DNA of 42,351 nt from Micromonospora noduli (GCF_003264365.1 NZ_PYAK01000054.1:1-42351), one strand, 5' to 3'; shown: positions 22,894 through 31,435, numbered from the stretch's first letter. A program made the numbers and translations. The notes: generated from the letters alone by a model not told the origin.

Positions 22894-24234
22894 ATGACAG
22901 CCGCTCCCACGCTGCTGGCACACGGCGTCGGCGGCCGCCAGGACCTGCCGATCACACTGCCGCAGCTTGTCGTCGCCGCAGCGCTGACCCTCGTCGTCAC
23001 GTTCGTGGCACTGGGCCTGCTCTGGCGCGAACCCCGGCTCGACCGGGACGCCACCGGCGGTCGCCCGGTGCCGCGGTGGCTCGCCCGACTCGTCGACGCG
23101 CCCGCGTTCCGGTGGGCGCTGCGCGGGCTCGGCCTGCTCGCCACCGCCTGGTTCTGCCTCGGCCTGCTGGGCGGGCCGGACACCGCGGACAACCCGACCG
23201 CCGGCGCGCTCTATGTGCTGCTCTGGGTCGGGCTGGCCCCGCTGTCGCTGCTGCTCGGCCCGATCTGGCGGGCGGTCAACCCGCTGCGTACGGTGCACCT
23301 GCTCGCGGCGCTGGCGGCGCGGCGCGACCCGAACCGTGGGCTTCGTGAGCTGCCGGACAGCGTCGGTTGGTGGCCGGCCGCCGCCACCCTGTTCGGGTTC
23401 GTCTGGCTGGAACTGGTCGCCCCCGACCGGGCCACCCTGCCGGTCATCACCGCCTGGCTGGCCGGGTACGCGGTGGTCCTGCTCGCCGGCGCGGTGCTGT
23501 TCGGCGCCGGCTGGTTCGACCACGCCGACCCGTTCGAGGCGTACAGCACAGTGATCGGTCAGCTCGCCCCGCTCGGCCGGGCCGCCGACGGCGTGCTGGT
23601 CTGGCGCAACCCGCTCGACGGGATCGCCGGCCTGCGACCCCGCCCCGGGCTGGTCGCCGTGGTGATCGTGCTGCTCGGCTCGACAATGTACGACAGCCTC
23701 TCCAACGCGCCGGGCTGGTTGCGCTTCAGCCAGGAGAACGGCCTGCACCCGGCGGTCACCGGCAGCGCCGGCCTGAGCCTCGTCATCGCCGCCGTCGCGG
23801 TGGCCTACCTTGCCGCCACCGGTGCCGCGGCGCGCATCGGTCGCGCCGACGCCGCCGAGGCCCGGGGGGTGCCGGGCGAGATCGCCCACTCCATCGTGCC
23901 GATCGCGGTGGGGTACGTGGTCGCGCACTACTACTCGCTGCTGATCCTGGAGGGCCAGCGCACCGTCGCGTTGCTCTCCGACCCCCTGGGCACCGGCGCC
24001 AACTGGCTCGGCACCGTCGACTGGGAACCACAGACCACGCTGATCACGCCCTCCGGGGTGGCGACCCTCCAGATCACCGTCATCATCCTCGGGCACCTGC
24101 TCGGCACGCTGCTGGCCCACGACCGCGCCCTGTACCTGTTCCCCCGGGCCCGGGCGGTGGCCGGCCAACTACCCCTGCTGGCACTGATGGTCGCCTACAC
24201 CGTCGCCGGTCTGCTGCTGCTCTACGCGGGGTAG
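22894..24234 (+). CDS. Polytopic membrane protein, fenitrothion-hydrolase-annotated family
   Basis: A 446-aa protein with about ten to twelve hydrophobic segments. It begins LLAHGVGGRQDLPI, a phrase I associate with actinobacterial proteins often labelled fenitrothion hydrolase; the label comes from one enzyme and is weak evidence of function. Conserved-looking polar groups in membrane context include GPIWRAVNPLRT, WFDHADPFEAY, HSIVPIAVGYVVAHYYSLL and GHLLGTLLAHDRAL. The His residues at membrane boundaries and the coupling to a cupredoxin lipoprotein and CopC point to metal transport or membrane metal insertion. This is inference from context. Confidence 0.65.
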   Translation: MTAAPTLLAHGVGGRQDLPITLPQLVVAAALTLVVTFVALGLLWREPRLDRDATGGRPVPRWLARLVDAPAFRWALRGLGLLATAWFCLGLLGGPDTADNPTAGALYVLLWVGLAPLSLLLGPIWRAVNPLRTVHLLAALAARRDPNRGLRELPDSVGWWPAAATLFGFVWLELVAPDRATLPVITAWLAGYAVVLLAGAVLFGAGWFDHADPFEAYSTVIGQLAPLGRAADGVLVWRNPLDGIAGLRPRPGLVAVVIVLLGSTMYDSLSNAPGWLRFSQENGLHPAVTGSAGLSLVIAAVAVAYLAATGAAARIGRADAAEARGVPGEIAHSIVPIAVGYVVAHYYSLLILEGQRTVALLSDPLGTGANWLGTVDWEPQTTLITPSGVATLQITVIILGHLLGTLLAHDRALYLFPRARAVAGQLPLLALMVAYTVAGLLLLYAG

Positions 24235-24271
24235 CCCCGCCCGGGTGCCGACCCGTGCGTCATGATGGCCC

Positions 24272-25039
24272 GTGCACTCCGATCTTCAGCGCTACCTCGA
24301 TGACCTCGTCAGCACCGCCAGCGACGTGCTCGGCGCCGAACTGGTCGGCGCGTACGCGGCCGGCTCGGTGGGGCTCGGGGCGTACCAGCCCGGTCGCAGC
24401 GACGTGGACGTGGCGCTGCTCAGCGCCGGACCGCTCACCGAGGCCGCCAAACGGACGTTGGTCGCCCGGCTGCGGCACGAGGCGCTGCCCTGCCCCGCGC
24501 GCGGACTGGAGTTGGTCGTCTACGACCGGGCGGTCGCCGCCTCCGGCACCCCGGAGCCCGGCTTCGAGGTCGAACTGAACACCGGGGCCGGCATGCCGTT
24601 CCGGCGCACCCTCGACCCCGCCGACCGCCCGGCCGCCGACGGCCGATTCTGGTACGGCCTCGATCGCAGCATCCTGCACCAGAGTGGACTCCCACTGCTC
24701 GGCCCGCCGGCGGGGGAGGCCTTCGCCGACCTCGCCCCGGCCGACCTGCGCCGACTGCTCATCGAGGCGCTGTCCTGGTGGCTCGCCCTGCCCACACCGC
24801 CGGACGACCAGCCCGCGCCCGGCACCGAGGACGCCGTGCTCGGCGCCTGCCGGTCGCTGGTGCGCCACCGCGACGGCGTCTGGTTGGCGAAGGTGGCCGC
24901 CGGTCAGCGGCTGATCGATGCCGGCGACCGGGCCGAGGTGATCCGTCTGGCGGTCGCCGCACGCCACGGTGGGCCGCCGCCCACCGGGGCCCAGGCCCGC
25001 GCCTTCCAACAACGGGTACGCGACGAGATCGCCGGATAG
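24272..25039 (+). CDS. AadA-like nucleotidyltransferase
   Basis: The 255-aa protein has an N-terminal nucleotidyltransferase core (ELVGAYAAGSVGLGAYQPGRSDVDVALL) with GS and D-V-D metal residues, then a C-terminal DUF4111-like helical domain (LRRLLIEALSWWLAL, EDAVLGACRSLVRHRDGVWLAKVAAGQRLI) as in AadA-type aminoglycoside O-adenylyltransferases. The family includes true spectinomycin/streptomycin enzymes, but environmental homologues of this divergence are mostly untested. GTG 24272 gives the natural N-terminus. It converges with the flavoprotein gene that follows. Confidence 0.75.
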   Translation: MHSDLQRYLDDLVSTASDVLGAELVGAYAAGSVGLGAYQPGRSDVDVALLSAGPLTEAAKRTLVARLRHEALPCPARGLELVVYDRAVAASGTPEPGFEVELNTGAGMPFRRTLDPADRPAADGRFWYGLDRSILHQSGLPLLGPPAGEAFADLAPADLRRLLIEALSWWLALPTPPDDQPAPGTEDAVLGACRSLVRHRDGVWLAKVAAGQRLIDAGDRAEVIRLAVAARHGGPPPTGAQARAFQQRVRDEIAG

Positions 25040-25065
25040 CGGTCGCCTGGGCGGGCCCTGCGCGC

Positions 25066-26460
25066 TCAGCGGACCGGGCGGGACTCCAGCGAGGCGAAGA
25101 GCAGGTTGAGACCCTCGGTCATGGTCGGGTGGGTGATGACCGCGTCCCGCAGTGCGGTCCACGGCATCCCGGCGAGCATGGCCAGCTGCACCGAGGTGAT
25201 CACCTCACCGGCCTCGGCGCCGAGCAACGACGCACCGAGGATCCGGTCGGTGCTGGTGTCGATGACCGCCTTCCACATGCCCTGAGTCTGGCGCAGGGTG
25301 CGTGCGCGGGGGATGGCGGCGACCGGCAGGTGGGCGACCTGGATGTCGTACCCGGCGCGGCGCGCCTCGGTCTCGGTCAGCCCGACTCGCGCCAGCTCGG
25401 GGGTGGTGAAGACGGTGTACGGGATCAACCGGTCGGCGGTGCTGCGCTGGCCTCCGGCGAGGTTCGCCCGAATGATCCGGTAGTCGTCCAACGAGACGTG
25501 GGTGAACTGCGGGCTGCCGGCGACGTCCCCGGCCGCCCAGGTGCGCTCGGCGCTGGTGCACAGGTGCTCGTCGACCTCCACGAAGCCCCGCTCGCTGAGC
25601 CGTACGCCGGCCACGTCCAGGCCGAGCCCGTCGGTGACCGGTTCCCGGCCGGCCGCCACCAGCACGTCGTCCCCGATCACCGCGCTGCCGTCGTCCAGCG
25701 TCACCCGCAGCGAGCCGTCGGCCTCCCGGTCGACCCGCGCGACGGCGACACCCACCCGTACGTCGATGCCATCATCGAGGAAGACGCGCATCACCGCGTC
25801 GCTGATGTCGGGGTCCTCGCGGGTGAGCAGCCGTGGACCACCCTCGACCACCGTCACCGCGCTGCCGAACAGCGCGAACATCTGCGCGAACTCCACCCCG
25901 ACGGTGCCGCCGCCGAGCACCACCAGCCGGGCCGGCAGCCGGTCCAGGTGCAGCAACTCGTCGCTGGTGAGCACCCCGGCCTCGGCCATCCCGGGCACCG
26001 ACGGCAGATGGGGGCGGGTGCCCGTGTTGATCACCACGTCGCTGCCGCGCAGCAGTCGCTCGCCGCCGTCGGCGAGTGCCACCCGTACGGTTCGTGGGCC
26101 GACGAACTGGGCCTCGCCGATCACCAGGTGCAGACCGGAGTCGAGGAACTGCTGCCGGTTGGCGGCGACCATCCCCTCGACCACGTCCTGCTTGTGCGCG
26201 CGCAACAGGTCGATGTCGACCCGACCGCCCTCCACCGTCAGGCCGAGCGCCGACGCGTCCCGCAGCTGGCGGGCGGCCCGCGCGCTGGTCACCAGCGCCT
26301 TCGTCGGGATGCACGCGACGTTGATGCAGCTGCCGCCGATCATGCTGCGCTCGACCATGGCGACCCGCTGACCGGATCGGGCGACGTCCATGCTCAACGT
26401 TTTGCCGGCCTTGCCGCCACCGACGACGAGCAGGTCGAACTCCTCCGGTTGGTCGGTCAC
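25066..26460 (-). CDS. Class-I pyridine nucleotide-disulfide oxidoreductase (mercuric/dihydrolipoamide reductase-like)
   Basis: The 464-aa flavoprotein has an FAD-binding start LLVVGGGKAGKTLSMD, the redox motif GGSCINVACIPTK (Cys45-Cys50), a second Rossmann motif LVVLGGGTVGVEFAQMF for NAD(P)H, the FAD motif TWAAGDVAGSPQFTHV and a C-terminal dimerisation domain with HPTMTEGL, which supplies the active-site His-Glu pair. It resembles MerA-like or Lpd-like proteins of unknown substrate. No 2-oxoacid dehydrogenase or mer gene is nearby. GTG 26460 with GAGGAG upstream is chosen over the longer form starting at 26499. Confidence 0.88.
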   Translation of the reverse strand: MTDQPEEFDLLVVGGGKAGKTLSMDVARSGQRVAMVERSMIGGSCINVACIPTKALVTSARAARQLRDASALGLTVEGGRVDIDLLRAHKQDVVEGMVAANRQQFLDSGLHLVIGEAQFVGPRTVRVALADGGERLLRGSDVVINTGTRPHLPSVPGMAEAGVLTSDELLHLDRLPARLVVLGGGTVGVEFAQMFALFGSAVTVVEGGPRLLTREDPDISDAVMRVFLDDGIDVRVGVAVARVDREADGSLRVTLDDGSAVIGDDVLVAAGREPVTDGLGLDVAGVRLSERGFVEVDEHLCTSAERTWAAGDVAGSPQFTHVSLDDYRIIRANLAGGQRSTADRLIPYTVFTTPELARVGLTETEARRAGYDIQVAHLPVAAIPRARTLRQTQGMWKAVIDTSTDRILGASLLGAEAGEVITSVQLAMLAGMPWTALRDAVITHPTMTEGLNLLFASLESRPVR

Positions 26461-26644
26461 CGGGCGCTCCTCTCGGTCACCGGCCGGGCCGGCGGCCACC
26501 GCTGGTGCGCGGCGGCCAGCCCAGCCTGCCAGCTCAACCGGCTACGGCGACCCGGTTCCACGCAGAATCGCCCGCACCATGATCGGTTCATGAGAAGTAG
26601 ATCGCCGTGCCGCCGTGGCGAGCCCGGTGAGGGATCATTGCTGG

Positions 26645-27118
26645 ATGCCTGAACTCCCGCTGCGGTTCCGTGCACGGGTCCGCCATGAGCCTGATCGCTC
26701 GAACGCAGTGCTGGTCGAAGGACCCGAGGGGGAGGTGCTGGTCGGCGTCACCGGCAGCCTGAGGGAGGTGCGCACGGTGGCACGCGAGGGTGCCGCCCGC
26801 CTGTTCGGTGTGCCGACGGAACGAATCGCCGAGGATCACCTGGACTTGGCGATCCCTCAGCCGCCGTATGGGCGCGACGGGCAGTGGGTGCGAATCGTCT
26901 CGGCGGGTGAGTCCGCCGCGCCGGACGACGCCGTCGACCTCGGAGCGGCCGGACAGGCGCACTGGTTCGGCCACGAGGGCGCCTGGTTCGTCACCGTGGC
27001 CGGCTCCGGCACAGCCGTCCATCCCAGCGAGCACCTCGATTTCGCGCCCGTCCTCACCGACGATGAGGTCGCCGAGTTGCGGAGGTACCTCGACCGGTCA
27101 GCCCAGTCGCCCTCTTGA
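26645..27118 (+). CDS. Conserved-looking hypothetical protein
   Basis: A 157-aa soluble protein I do not recognise. It starts MPELPLRFRARVRHEPDRSNAVLVEG and contains a charged central segment (RLFGVPTERIAEDHLDLAIPQPPYGRDGQWVRIVSAGE) and a C-terminal AHWFGHEGAWFVTVAGSG. There is no signal peptide or membrane segment. The codon pattern (GC-rich third positions) is that of a real gene. It starts 184 bp from the divergent flavoprotein and converges with the coiled-coil gene. Confidence 0.6.
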   Translation: MPELPLRFRARVRHEPDRSNAVLVEGPEGEVLVGVTGSLREVRTVAREGAARLFGVPTERIAEDHLDLAIPQPPYGRDGQWVRIVSAGESAAPDDAVDLGAAGQAHWFGHEGAWFVTVAGSGTAVHPSEHLDFAPVLTDDEVAELRRYLDRSAQSPS

Positions 27119-27153
27119 GTGGCCTGGTCATCGACCGACGACCGGCCGCCCGG

Positions 27154-27186
27154 CCCGGGCCCGTGCGGATCCGCTGCGGGCCCGGG
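27154..27186. terminator. GC hairpin between convergent genes
   Basis: Arms CCCGGGCCCG (27154-27163) and CGGGCCCGGG (27177-27186) pair perfectly around 13 nt that contain the palindrome GCGGATCCGC. It lies between the stops at 27118 and 27204 and could act in both directions. No T tract. Confidence 0.6.
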
Positions 27187-27203
27187 TGCAACCGCGGCTG
27201 GGG

Positions 27204-28916
27204 TCAGTGCCGGGCGGCGCCGTTCTCGCTGACCGGCTGCCCGAAGGCCAGGAACGGTACGGGCGTCGGTGCGTCCGTGCCGATGTGCCGAGGGAAGGTC
27301 CGCTCGGCGTCGTCGACGCTGACCTCCCGGGCCGCCGTACGTTCGGACGTCGTCGACTCGTCCGCCACCGCCGGTGCGTCCGCATGCTCGTCGTTCGCCT
27401 GCTCCGCCGGGGCCCGGTCGCCATTGCCCTGTTCCACAGGGGTCAGGTCGGCGTAGCCGTTCTCGACCGGGCTCCGGTCGGCAGGTGCGGCGTTGAGCGG
27501 GGCGCGGTCGGTGGTGGCACGATCGGCGTCCGCGTCGTCCACTGTGGGTCGCTCCGCGGGGTGCCGGTCGCCACCGACGCGGTCGACGTTGAGCCGCTCG
27601 ACGCCTACCCGCTCCGGGGCGAGCCGGTCGGCGCTGGAGCGGGAACCCACCATCGGGTACTCAGCGGTCTCCGTGCCGCCGGCTGCCGCCGCCATGACCG
27701 CGGCGGCGGCGAGGTCGGCCACCCGCTTCGCCTCCCGCTGTACGCGGGCGCGGACCTCCTTGGCGTGCCGCTCGGCGGAGTCCCCGGCCCGCCGGGCCTC
27801 GTCCAACCGGGCACTTTCGGCGGTCAGGTCCCGACGGACCTCGCTGAGTCGCTGCTGCATCCTGGACAGCTCGTTCTCCAGCGTCTCGCCCTCCTGGCGG
27901 ATCTCGGCGAGCTGCTGGCGGCCGGTGTTCAGCTCGGCGTTCAGCTCGGCGGCCTCCTGCTGGCGCTCCTCAAGCTCCTTCTGCAGGGCGGCGAGCTGCT
28001 GCTGGTGGCTGGCGGCCTGCTCGTCGGCGCGGTTGCGCAGCTCGGTCACGTGCTGCTGCGCCTCGGCCAGCAGCGCGGCGATCTGCTGCTCGGTCGCGCT
28101 GCGCTCCTCGGCCAGCTCCTGCTCGGCGGCGGCCTGCTGTTCGGCGATGTCCTGCTCGGCGGCGGTACGCCGTTCGTTGACCTCTCGCTCCACGTTGGCC
28201 TGCCACTGGGCCATCTCCTGCTGGTGCTTGGAGCGGGCCGACTGGAGTTCCTGCTGGATCTGGGTACGGGCCGACTTCATCAGCGCGTCGGCGGCGACCC
28301 GGGTCTGGTTGAGCTGCTGCGCGCTCTGCTCGGTGATCCGCTTGGCCTCGTGCTGGGCGCGCTCGTGCGCGGCCTCACCGTCGGCCCGCAACTGTTCGGC
28401 GTGCTCGCGGATCGCTGTCAATTCGGCCTCGGCCAGGGTGCGCCGTTCCTCGTGCGCCTGCTCCTGCTCGGCCCGCCGGGCGGCCAGCTCCTCGGCCAGA
28501 TCCTGGCGTGCCTGCGCGGCCCGCTCACGGGTGTCGGCGAGGATCCGCTCGGACTCGCTGCGCAGCTCGTTGGCCCGGTCGGTGGCCGACTCGGTGATGA
28601 TGCCGGCCTGCTTCTCGGCGAGCGCCATGATCTCGCCGACCATCGGGCCCAGGTCATGGAACGAAGCGCGGTCCACCTGCACGGGTTGCTCCTGAAGCTC
28701 GGCCAGTTCGGCGCGCAGCCGCTGCACCTCGGCGGTCAGTTCACGGACGCGGACGGCGGAGCGCCCGTGCTCCCCGCTCAGCATCGCGATCTGGCCGTCC
28801 AGCTGCTCCAGGTGCCGGTCCACCTGGCGTTTGTCGTATCCGCGCAGGGCGAGCTCGAAGCTCGGCCGGGAGGCCGCATCGTCGCGTGCTGCGTGCGGCT
28901 CAGCGCCGATGGACAT
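27204..28916 (-). CDS. Scy/DivIVA-like long coiled-coil protein
   Basis: This 570-aa protein starts with a DivIVA-like lipid-binding motif region (FELALRGYDKRQVDRHLEQLDGQIAML) and continues as an almost uninterrupted coiled coil of some 350 residues rich in Glu, Gln, Ala and Arg. A low-complexity acidic/arginine tail (DRLAPERVGVERLNVDRVGGDRHP...) follows. This is the architecture of Streptomyces Scy and FilP, often labelled cellulose-binding protein, which organise the hyphal tip. ATG 28916 has GGAGG 7 bases upstream. A role in polar growth or the tip-associated cytoskeleton is inferred from the family. Confidence 0.78.
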   Translation of the reverse strand: MSIGAEPHAARDDAASRPSFELALRGYDKRQVDRHLEQLDGQIAMLSGEHGRSAVRVRELTAEVQRLRAELAELQEQPVQVDRASFHDLGPMVGEIMALAEKQAGIITESATDRANELRSESERILADTRERAAQARQDLAEELAARRAEQEQAHEERRTLAEAELTAIREHAEQLRADGEAAHERAQHEAKRITEQSAQQLNQTRVAADALMKSARTQIQQELQSARSKHQQEMAQWQANVEREVNERRTAAEQDIAEQQAAAEQELAEERSATEQQIAALLAEAQQHVTELRNRADEQAASHQQQLAALQKELEERQQEAAELNAELNTGRQQLAEIRQEGETLENELSRMQQRLSEVRRDLTAESARLDEARRAGDSAERHAKEVRARVQREAKRVADLAAAAVMAAAAGGTETAEYPMVGSRSSADRLAPERVGVERLNVDRVGGDRHPAERPTVDDADADRATTDRAPLNAAPADRSPVENGYADLTPVEQGNGDRAPAEQANDEHADAPAVADESTTSERTAAREVSVDDAERTFPRHIGTDAPTPVPFLAFGQPVSENGAARH

Positions 28917-29070
28917 GCACCATCCTCCGTACGATCGGGGCGTCAGGGTCGGCGGTCGCCTGCCCCACGGGCCGTCAGTGTGGCGCAACGCTACCGCCGA
29001 GCGGACCTCATGCGAAGTCCTGCCCCACCACCTCTCGCGTTGCCGTCCCGCGTTGCCCCGATCCCGCGCC

Positions 29071-29139
29071 GATCATGGGCTCGTGGTGCCGGAAAGGTGA
29101 TGCTCCACCACCTTTGTCATCCAGCACCACTCCATGATC
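29071..29139. repeat. Large nested imperfect palindrome
   Basis: Three paired blocks nest in 69 bp: GATCATGG (29071-29078) with CCATGATC (29132-29139); GTGGTGC (29083-29089) with GCACCAC (29124-29130); AAAGGTG (29093-29099) with CACCTTT (29109-29115). It lies in the 269-bp gap between the coiled-coil gene start and the fusion gene end, outside any coding frame. The ends match those of the palindrome at 39810. Confidence 0.7.
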
Positions 29140-29185
29140 GACGCAGGTCAACATGGGATCCGTAGCGCGACGTGGTCGCGCGAGG

Positions 29186-30760
29186 TCAGCGTCGGCGGGC
29201 CACCAGGACCGCGTCATGGAGGGTGATGTCCTCGCCGTTCTGGTTGGTGGCGAGGCGGGAACGTTCCTCCGCCGCCAGAACCTCCCAGTGGGCCGGCTCC
29301 AGATCGGCCGCCACCTCCTGCGCGGTGTACATCGCGTCCGGCATGTGCATCCGGTGCGCCAACCCCCACAGATCGGACGGGTGGTGCCCGACGATCAGCA
29401 GGACGCCACCGGGTGCCACCGCCGCGGCCAGCCGGCCGAACAACTCCCGCCGCTCCGCCGGCGGCAGGTGCATGAACTGCGCGGACACCAGGTCGTACGC
29501 CTCCTCGGTGGGCGGCTTGTCCCGTAGGTCGACGTGGGTGAACTCGATCCGATCACCCACTCCGGCGGCCTCGGCGTGCGCGGCGGCCCGGCTCAACGCC
29601 GTGGTGGAGATGTCCACCGCCGTCACCTGCCAGCCGCGCTCGGCCAACCACACCGCGTCGGCGCCCTCGCCGCTGCCCACGTCCAGGGCGCGCCCCGGGG
29701 CCAGGTCGGTGACCTCGGCGACCAGCTGCGGGTTCGGCCGGCCACTCCAGACCGAGGGGCGGGACTGGTAGCGCTCCTCCCACGCCGGCTCCTCGAACGT
29801 CGTGGCCACCAACTGCCGGTACGCGGACACCGCGTCGCGGGTCTCCTCGGCGATGAGATCGGCGTTGATCGCCGCCGCCGCGTTCAGGCCGGCCGCGGCG
29901 GACGTGATCACCTGACTGCGGATGTCGGCCAGGTTGCCCGCCACCCACACACCCGGGACGGTTGTCGCGCCGGTGGCGTCGGTCGGGATCTGGGCACCGA
30001 TGACGTGCTCACCCATCGTCACCTCCTCCGGGGCCAGACCCAACCCCACCAGCACGTCGGCGCGGGGAGTCAGCCGCGTCGCCACCACGATCGCGTCGAG
30101 CGCCACCACCCGGCCGTCGGCGAGCCGTACGCCGGTCAGCGCGTCGTCGGTCACCTCCACCGCGGCGACCGGACCGGGCACCACCGCGATGCTGCGGGCG
30201 GCGAGCCGCTCGGCGGTCTCCGCGTCCAGCGCCGGGGACTCGTGCAGTAGGAGCAGCACGCTGGGGCTCCACTGTCGCCACATCTCGGCCTGGTGCACGC
30301 TCAGCGGGCTGGTCGCCAGGACGCCGATCCGGCGGTCCCGAACCTCCCAGCCGTGGCAGTACGGGCAGTGCAGCACGTCGCGACCCCACCGCTGGGCCAG
30401 GCCGGGCACGTCGGGCAGTTCGTCGGTCAGACCGGTGGTCACCAGCAGCCGGCGGGCCCGCACCGATTCCCCGCCGTCGAGGCTCAGCCGGAACCCGTCG
30501 TCGTCCCGGGTCGCGGCCTCCACCCGCCCGGTGCGGAACTGCCCGCCGTACCCGGCCACCTCCGCCCGGCCGATCGCGAGCAACTCGCCCGGCGGCGTCC
30601 CCTCCCGGCCGAGGTAGTTGTGTATCCGGTCGGCCGGCGCGTTGCGCGGCTCACCGGAGTCGATCACCAGCACCGACCGTCGGGCCCGGCTCAGCGCGAG
30701 GGCCCCGCTGAGCCCTGCGGCACCGCCACCCACCACCACCACGTCATATGTCTCGTCCAC
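29186..30760 (-). CDS. Fusion: thioredoxin-reductase-like flavoprotein + SAM methyltransferase
   Basis: The 524-aa protein joins two enzymes. Residues 1-~310 are a TrxB-like oxidoreductase: FAD motif VVVVGGGAAGLSGALALS, the redox pair CPYC (Cys132/Cys135) in LHCPYCHGWE and the second FAD motif GVWVAGNLAD. Residues ~320-524 are a class-I methyltransferase with ALDVGSGEGADAV (358-370), then the acidic loop AVDIS and FMHLPPAERRELF. This pairing is known in actinobacteria; the substrate is not established. GTG 30760 is preceded by GGGAGA. It is divergent from an XRE-cupin regulator 78 bp away. Confidence 0.9.
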   Translation of the reverse strand: MDETYDVVVVGGGAAGLSGALALSRARRSVLVIDSGEPRNAPADRIHNYLGREGTPPGELLAIGRAEVAGYGGQFRTGRVEAATRDDDGFRLSLDGGESVRARRLLVTTGLTDELPDVPGLAQRWGRDVLHCPYCHGWEVRDRRIGVLATSPLSVHQAEMWRQWSPSVLLLLHESPALDAETAERLAARSIAVVPGPVAAVEVTDDALTGVRLADGRVVALDAIVVATRLTPRADVLVGLGLAPEEVTMGEHVIGAQIPTDATGATTVPGVWVAGNLADIRSQVITSAAAGLNAAAAINADLIAEETRDAVSAYRQLVATTFEEPAWEERYQSRPSVWSGRPNPQLVAEVTDLAPGRALDVGSGEGADAVWLAERGWQVTAVDISTTALSRAAAHAEAAGVGDRIEFTHVDLRDKPPTEEAYDLVSAQFMHLPPAERRELFGRLAAAVAPGGVLLIVGHHPSDLWGLAHRMHMPDAMYTAQEVAADLEPAHWEVLAAEERSRLATNQNGEDITLHDAVLVARRR

Positions 30761-30811
30761 GGCTATATCTCCCTCTTGCTCTGTCGGCTGCGCCCACCAT
30801 CCGTCGCCGTC

Positions 30812-30845
30812 GGCAAGGTGGCAACTATCCTTGCCGTTATGGCAA
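30812..30845. promoter_or_regulatory. Repeated GGCAA/TTGCC boxes over the XRE start codon
   Basis: GGCAA occurs at 30812-30816, 30820-30824 and 30841-30845, and TTGCC at 30831-30835. TTGCC-N5-GGCAA (30831-30845) is a palindrome that spans the ATG at 30839. A TATCCT sequence (30826-30831) at -10 spacing would place the transcript start at or next to the ATG, giving a leaderless message. This looks like an autoregulatory operator that may also cover the divergent fusion gene. Confidence 0.5.
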
Positions 30846-31435
30846 ACGAGGACAGCGCCGCGCTGGCGGCCGTCGGCCCCCGGCTGCGTGCCCTACGTCA
30901 CCAACGCGGGACCACGCTGACCCAGCTCGCCGACCTGACCGGCATCTCGGTGAGCACCCTGTCCCGGCTGGAGTCCGGTAGCCGTCGCCCCACCCTGGAG
31001 TTACTGCTCCCGCTGGCGAGGGCCTACCAGGTGGCGCTGGACGAACTGGTCGACGCCCCCGCCACCGGCGACCCCCGGGTACGCCCCAAACCGATCGTCA
31101 TCCACGGCGTGACGTACCTGCCGCTGACCCGCCGACCGGGCGGTGTCCAGGCGTTCAAGCAGATCTTCCCGCCGGACCCGTCCGCCGGGGGCCGAATCCC
31201 GCAGGCCCACGAGGGGTACGAGTGGCTCTACGTGCTCTCCGGCCGGCTACGCCTGCTGCTCGGCGACCGTGATCTGACGCTGACCCCGGGGGAGGTTGCC
31301 GAGTTCGACACCCGCATTCCGCACCTCTTCTTCAACCCCGGCCCCGGCACCGCCGAAGCCATCAGCCTCTTCGGGCCGCAGGGGGAGCGGTTGCACGTCC
31401 GCGCCCGCCCCGCCGCGCCAGACAAGCAGCAGTGA
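30839..31435 (+). CDS. XRE-family regulator with cupin sensor domain
   Basis: The 198-aa protein has an N-terminal XRE/Cro helix-turn-helix (LRALRHQRGTTLTQLADLTGISVSTLSRLESGSRRPTLELLLPLARAYQVALDEL, residues ~15-70) and a C-terminal cupin_2 barrel (PQAHEGYEWLYVLSGRLRLLLGDRDLTLTPGEVAEFDTRIPHLFFNPG). The cupin keeps the H-E-x(5)-Y-V-L-S-G and P-G-E-x(4)-T pattern, with His in IPHLF. Such regulators sense small metabolites. The start codon sits in its own candidate operator. The divergent TrxR/methyltransferase gene is the natural target. Confidence 0.9.
   Translation: MANEDSAALAAVGPRLRALRHQRGTTLTQLADLTGISVSTLSRLESGSRRPTLELLLPLARAYQVALDELVDAPATGDPRVRPKPIVIHGVTYLPLTRRPGGVQAFKQIFPPDPSAGGRIPQAHEGYEWLYVLSGRLRLLLGDRDLTLTPGEVAEFDTRIPHLFFNPGPGTAEAISLFGPQGERLHVRARPAAPDKQQ

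Noticed and set aside
24272..25039. Confident spectinomycin/streptomycin resistance gene
   Set aside because: Only the fold and metal motif are evident; divergence from verified AadA enzymes is too great to assign a drug.
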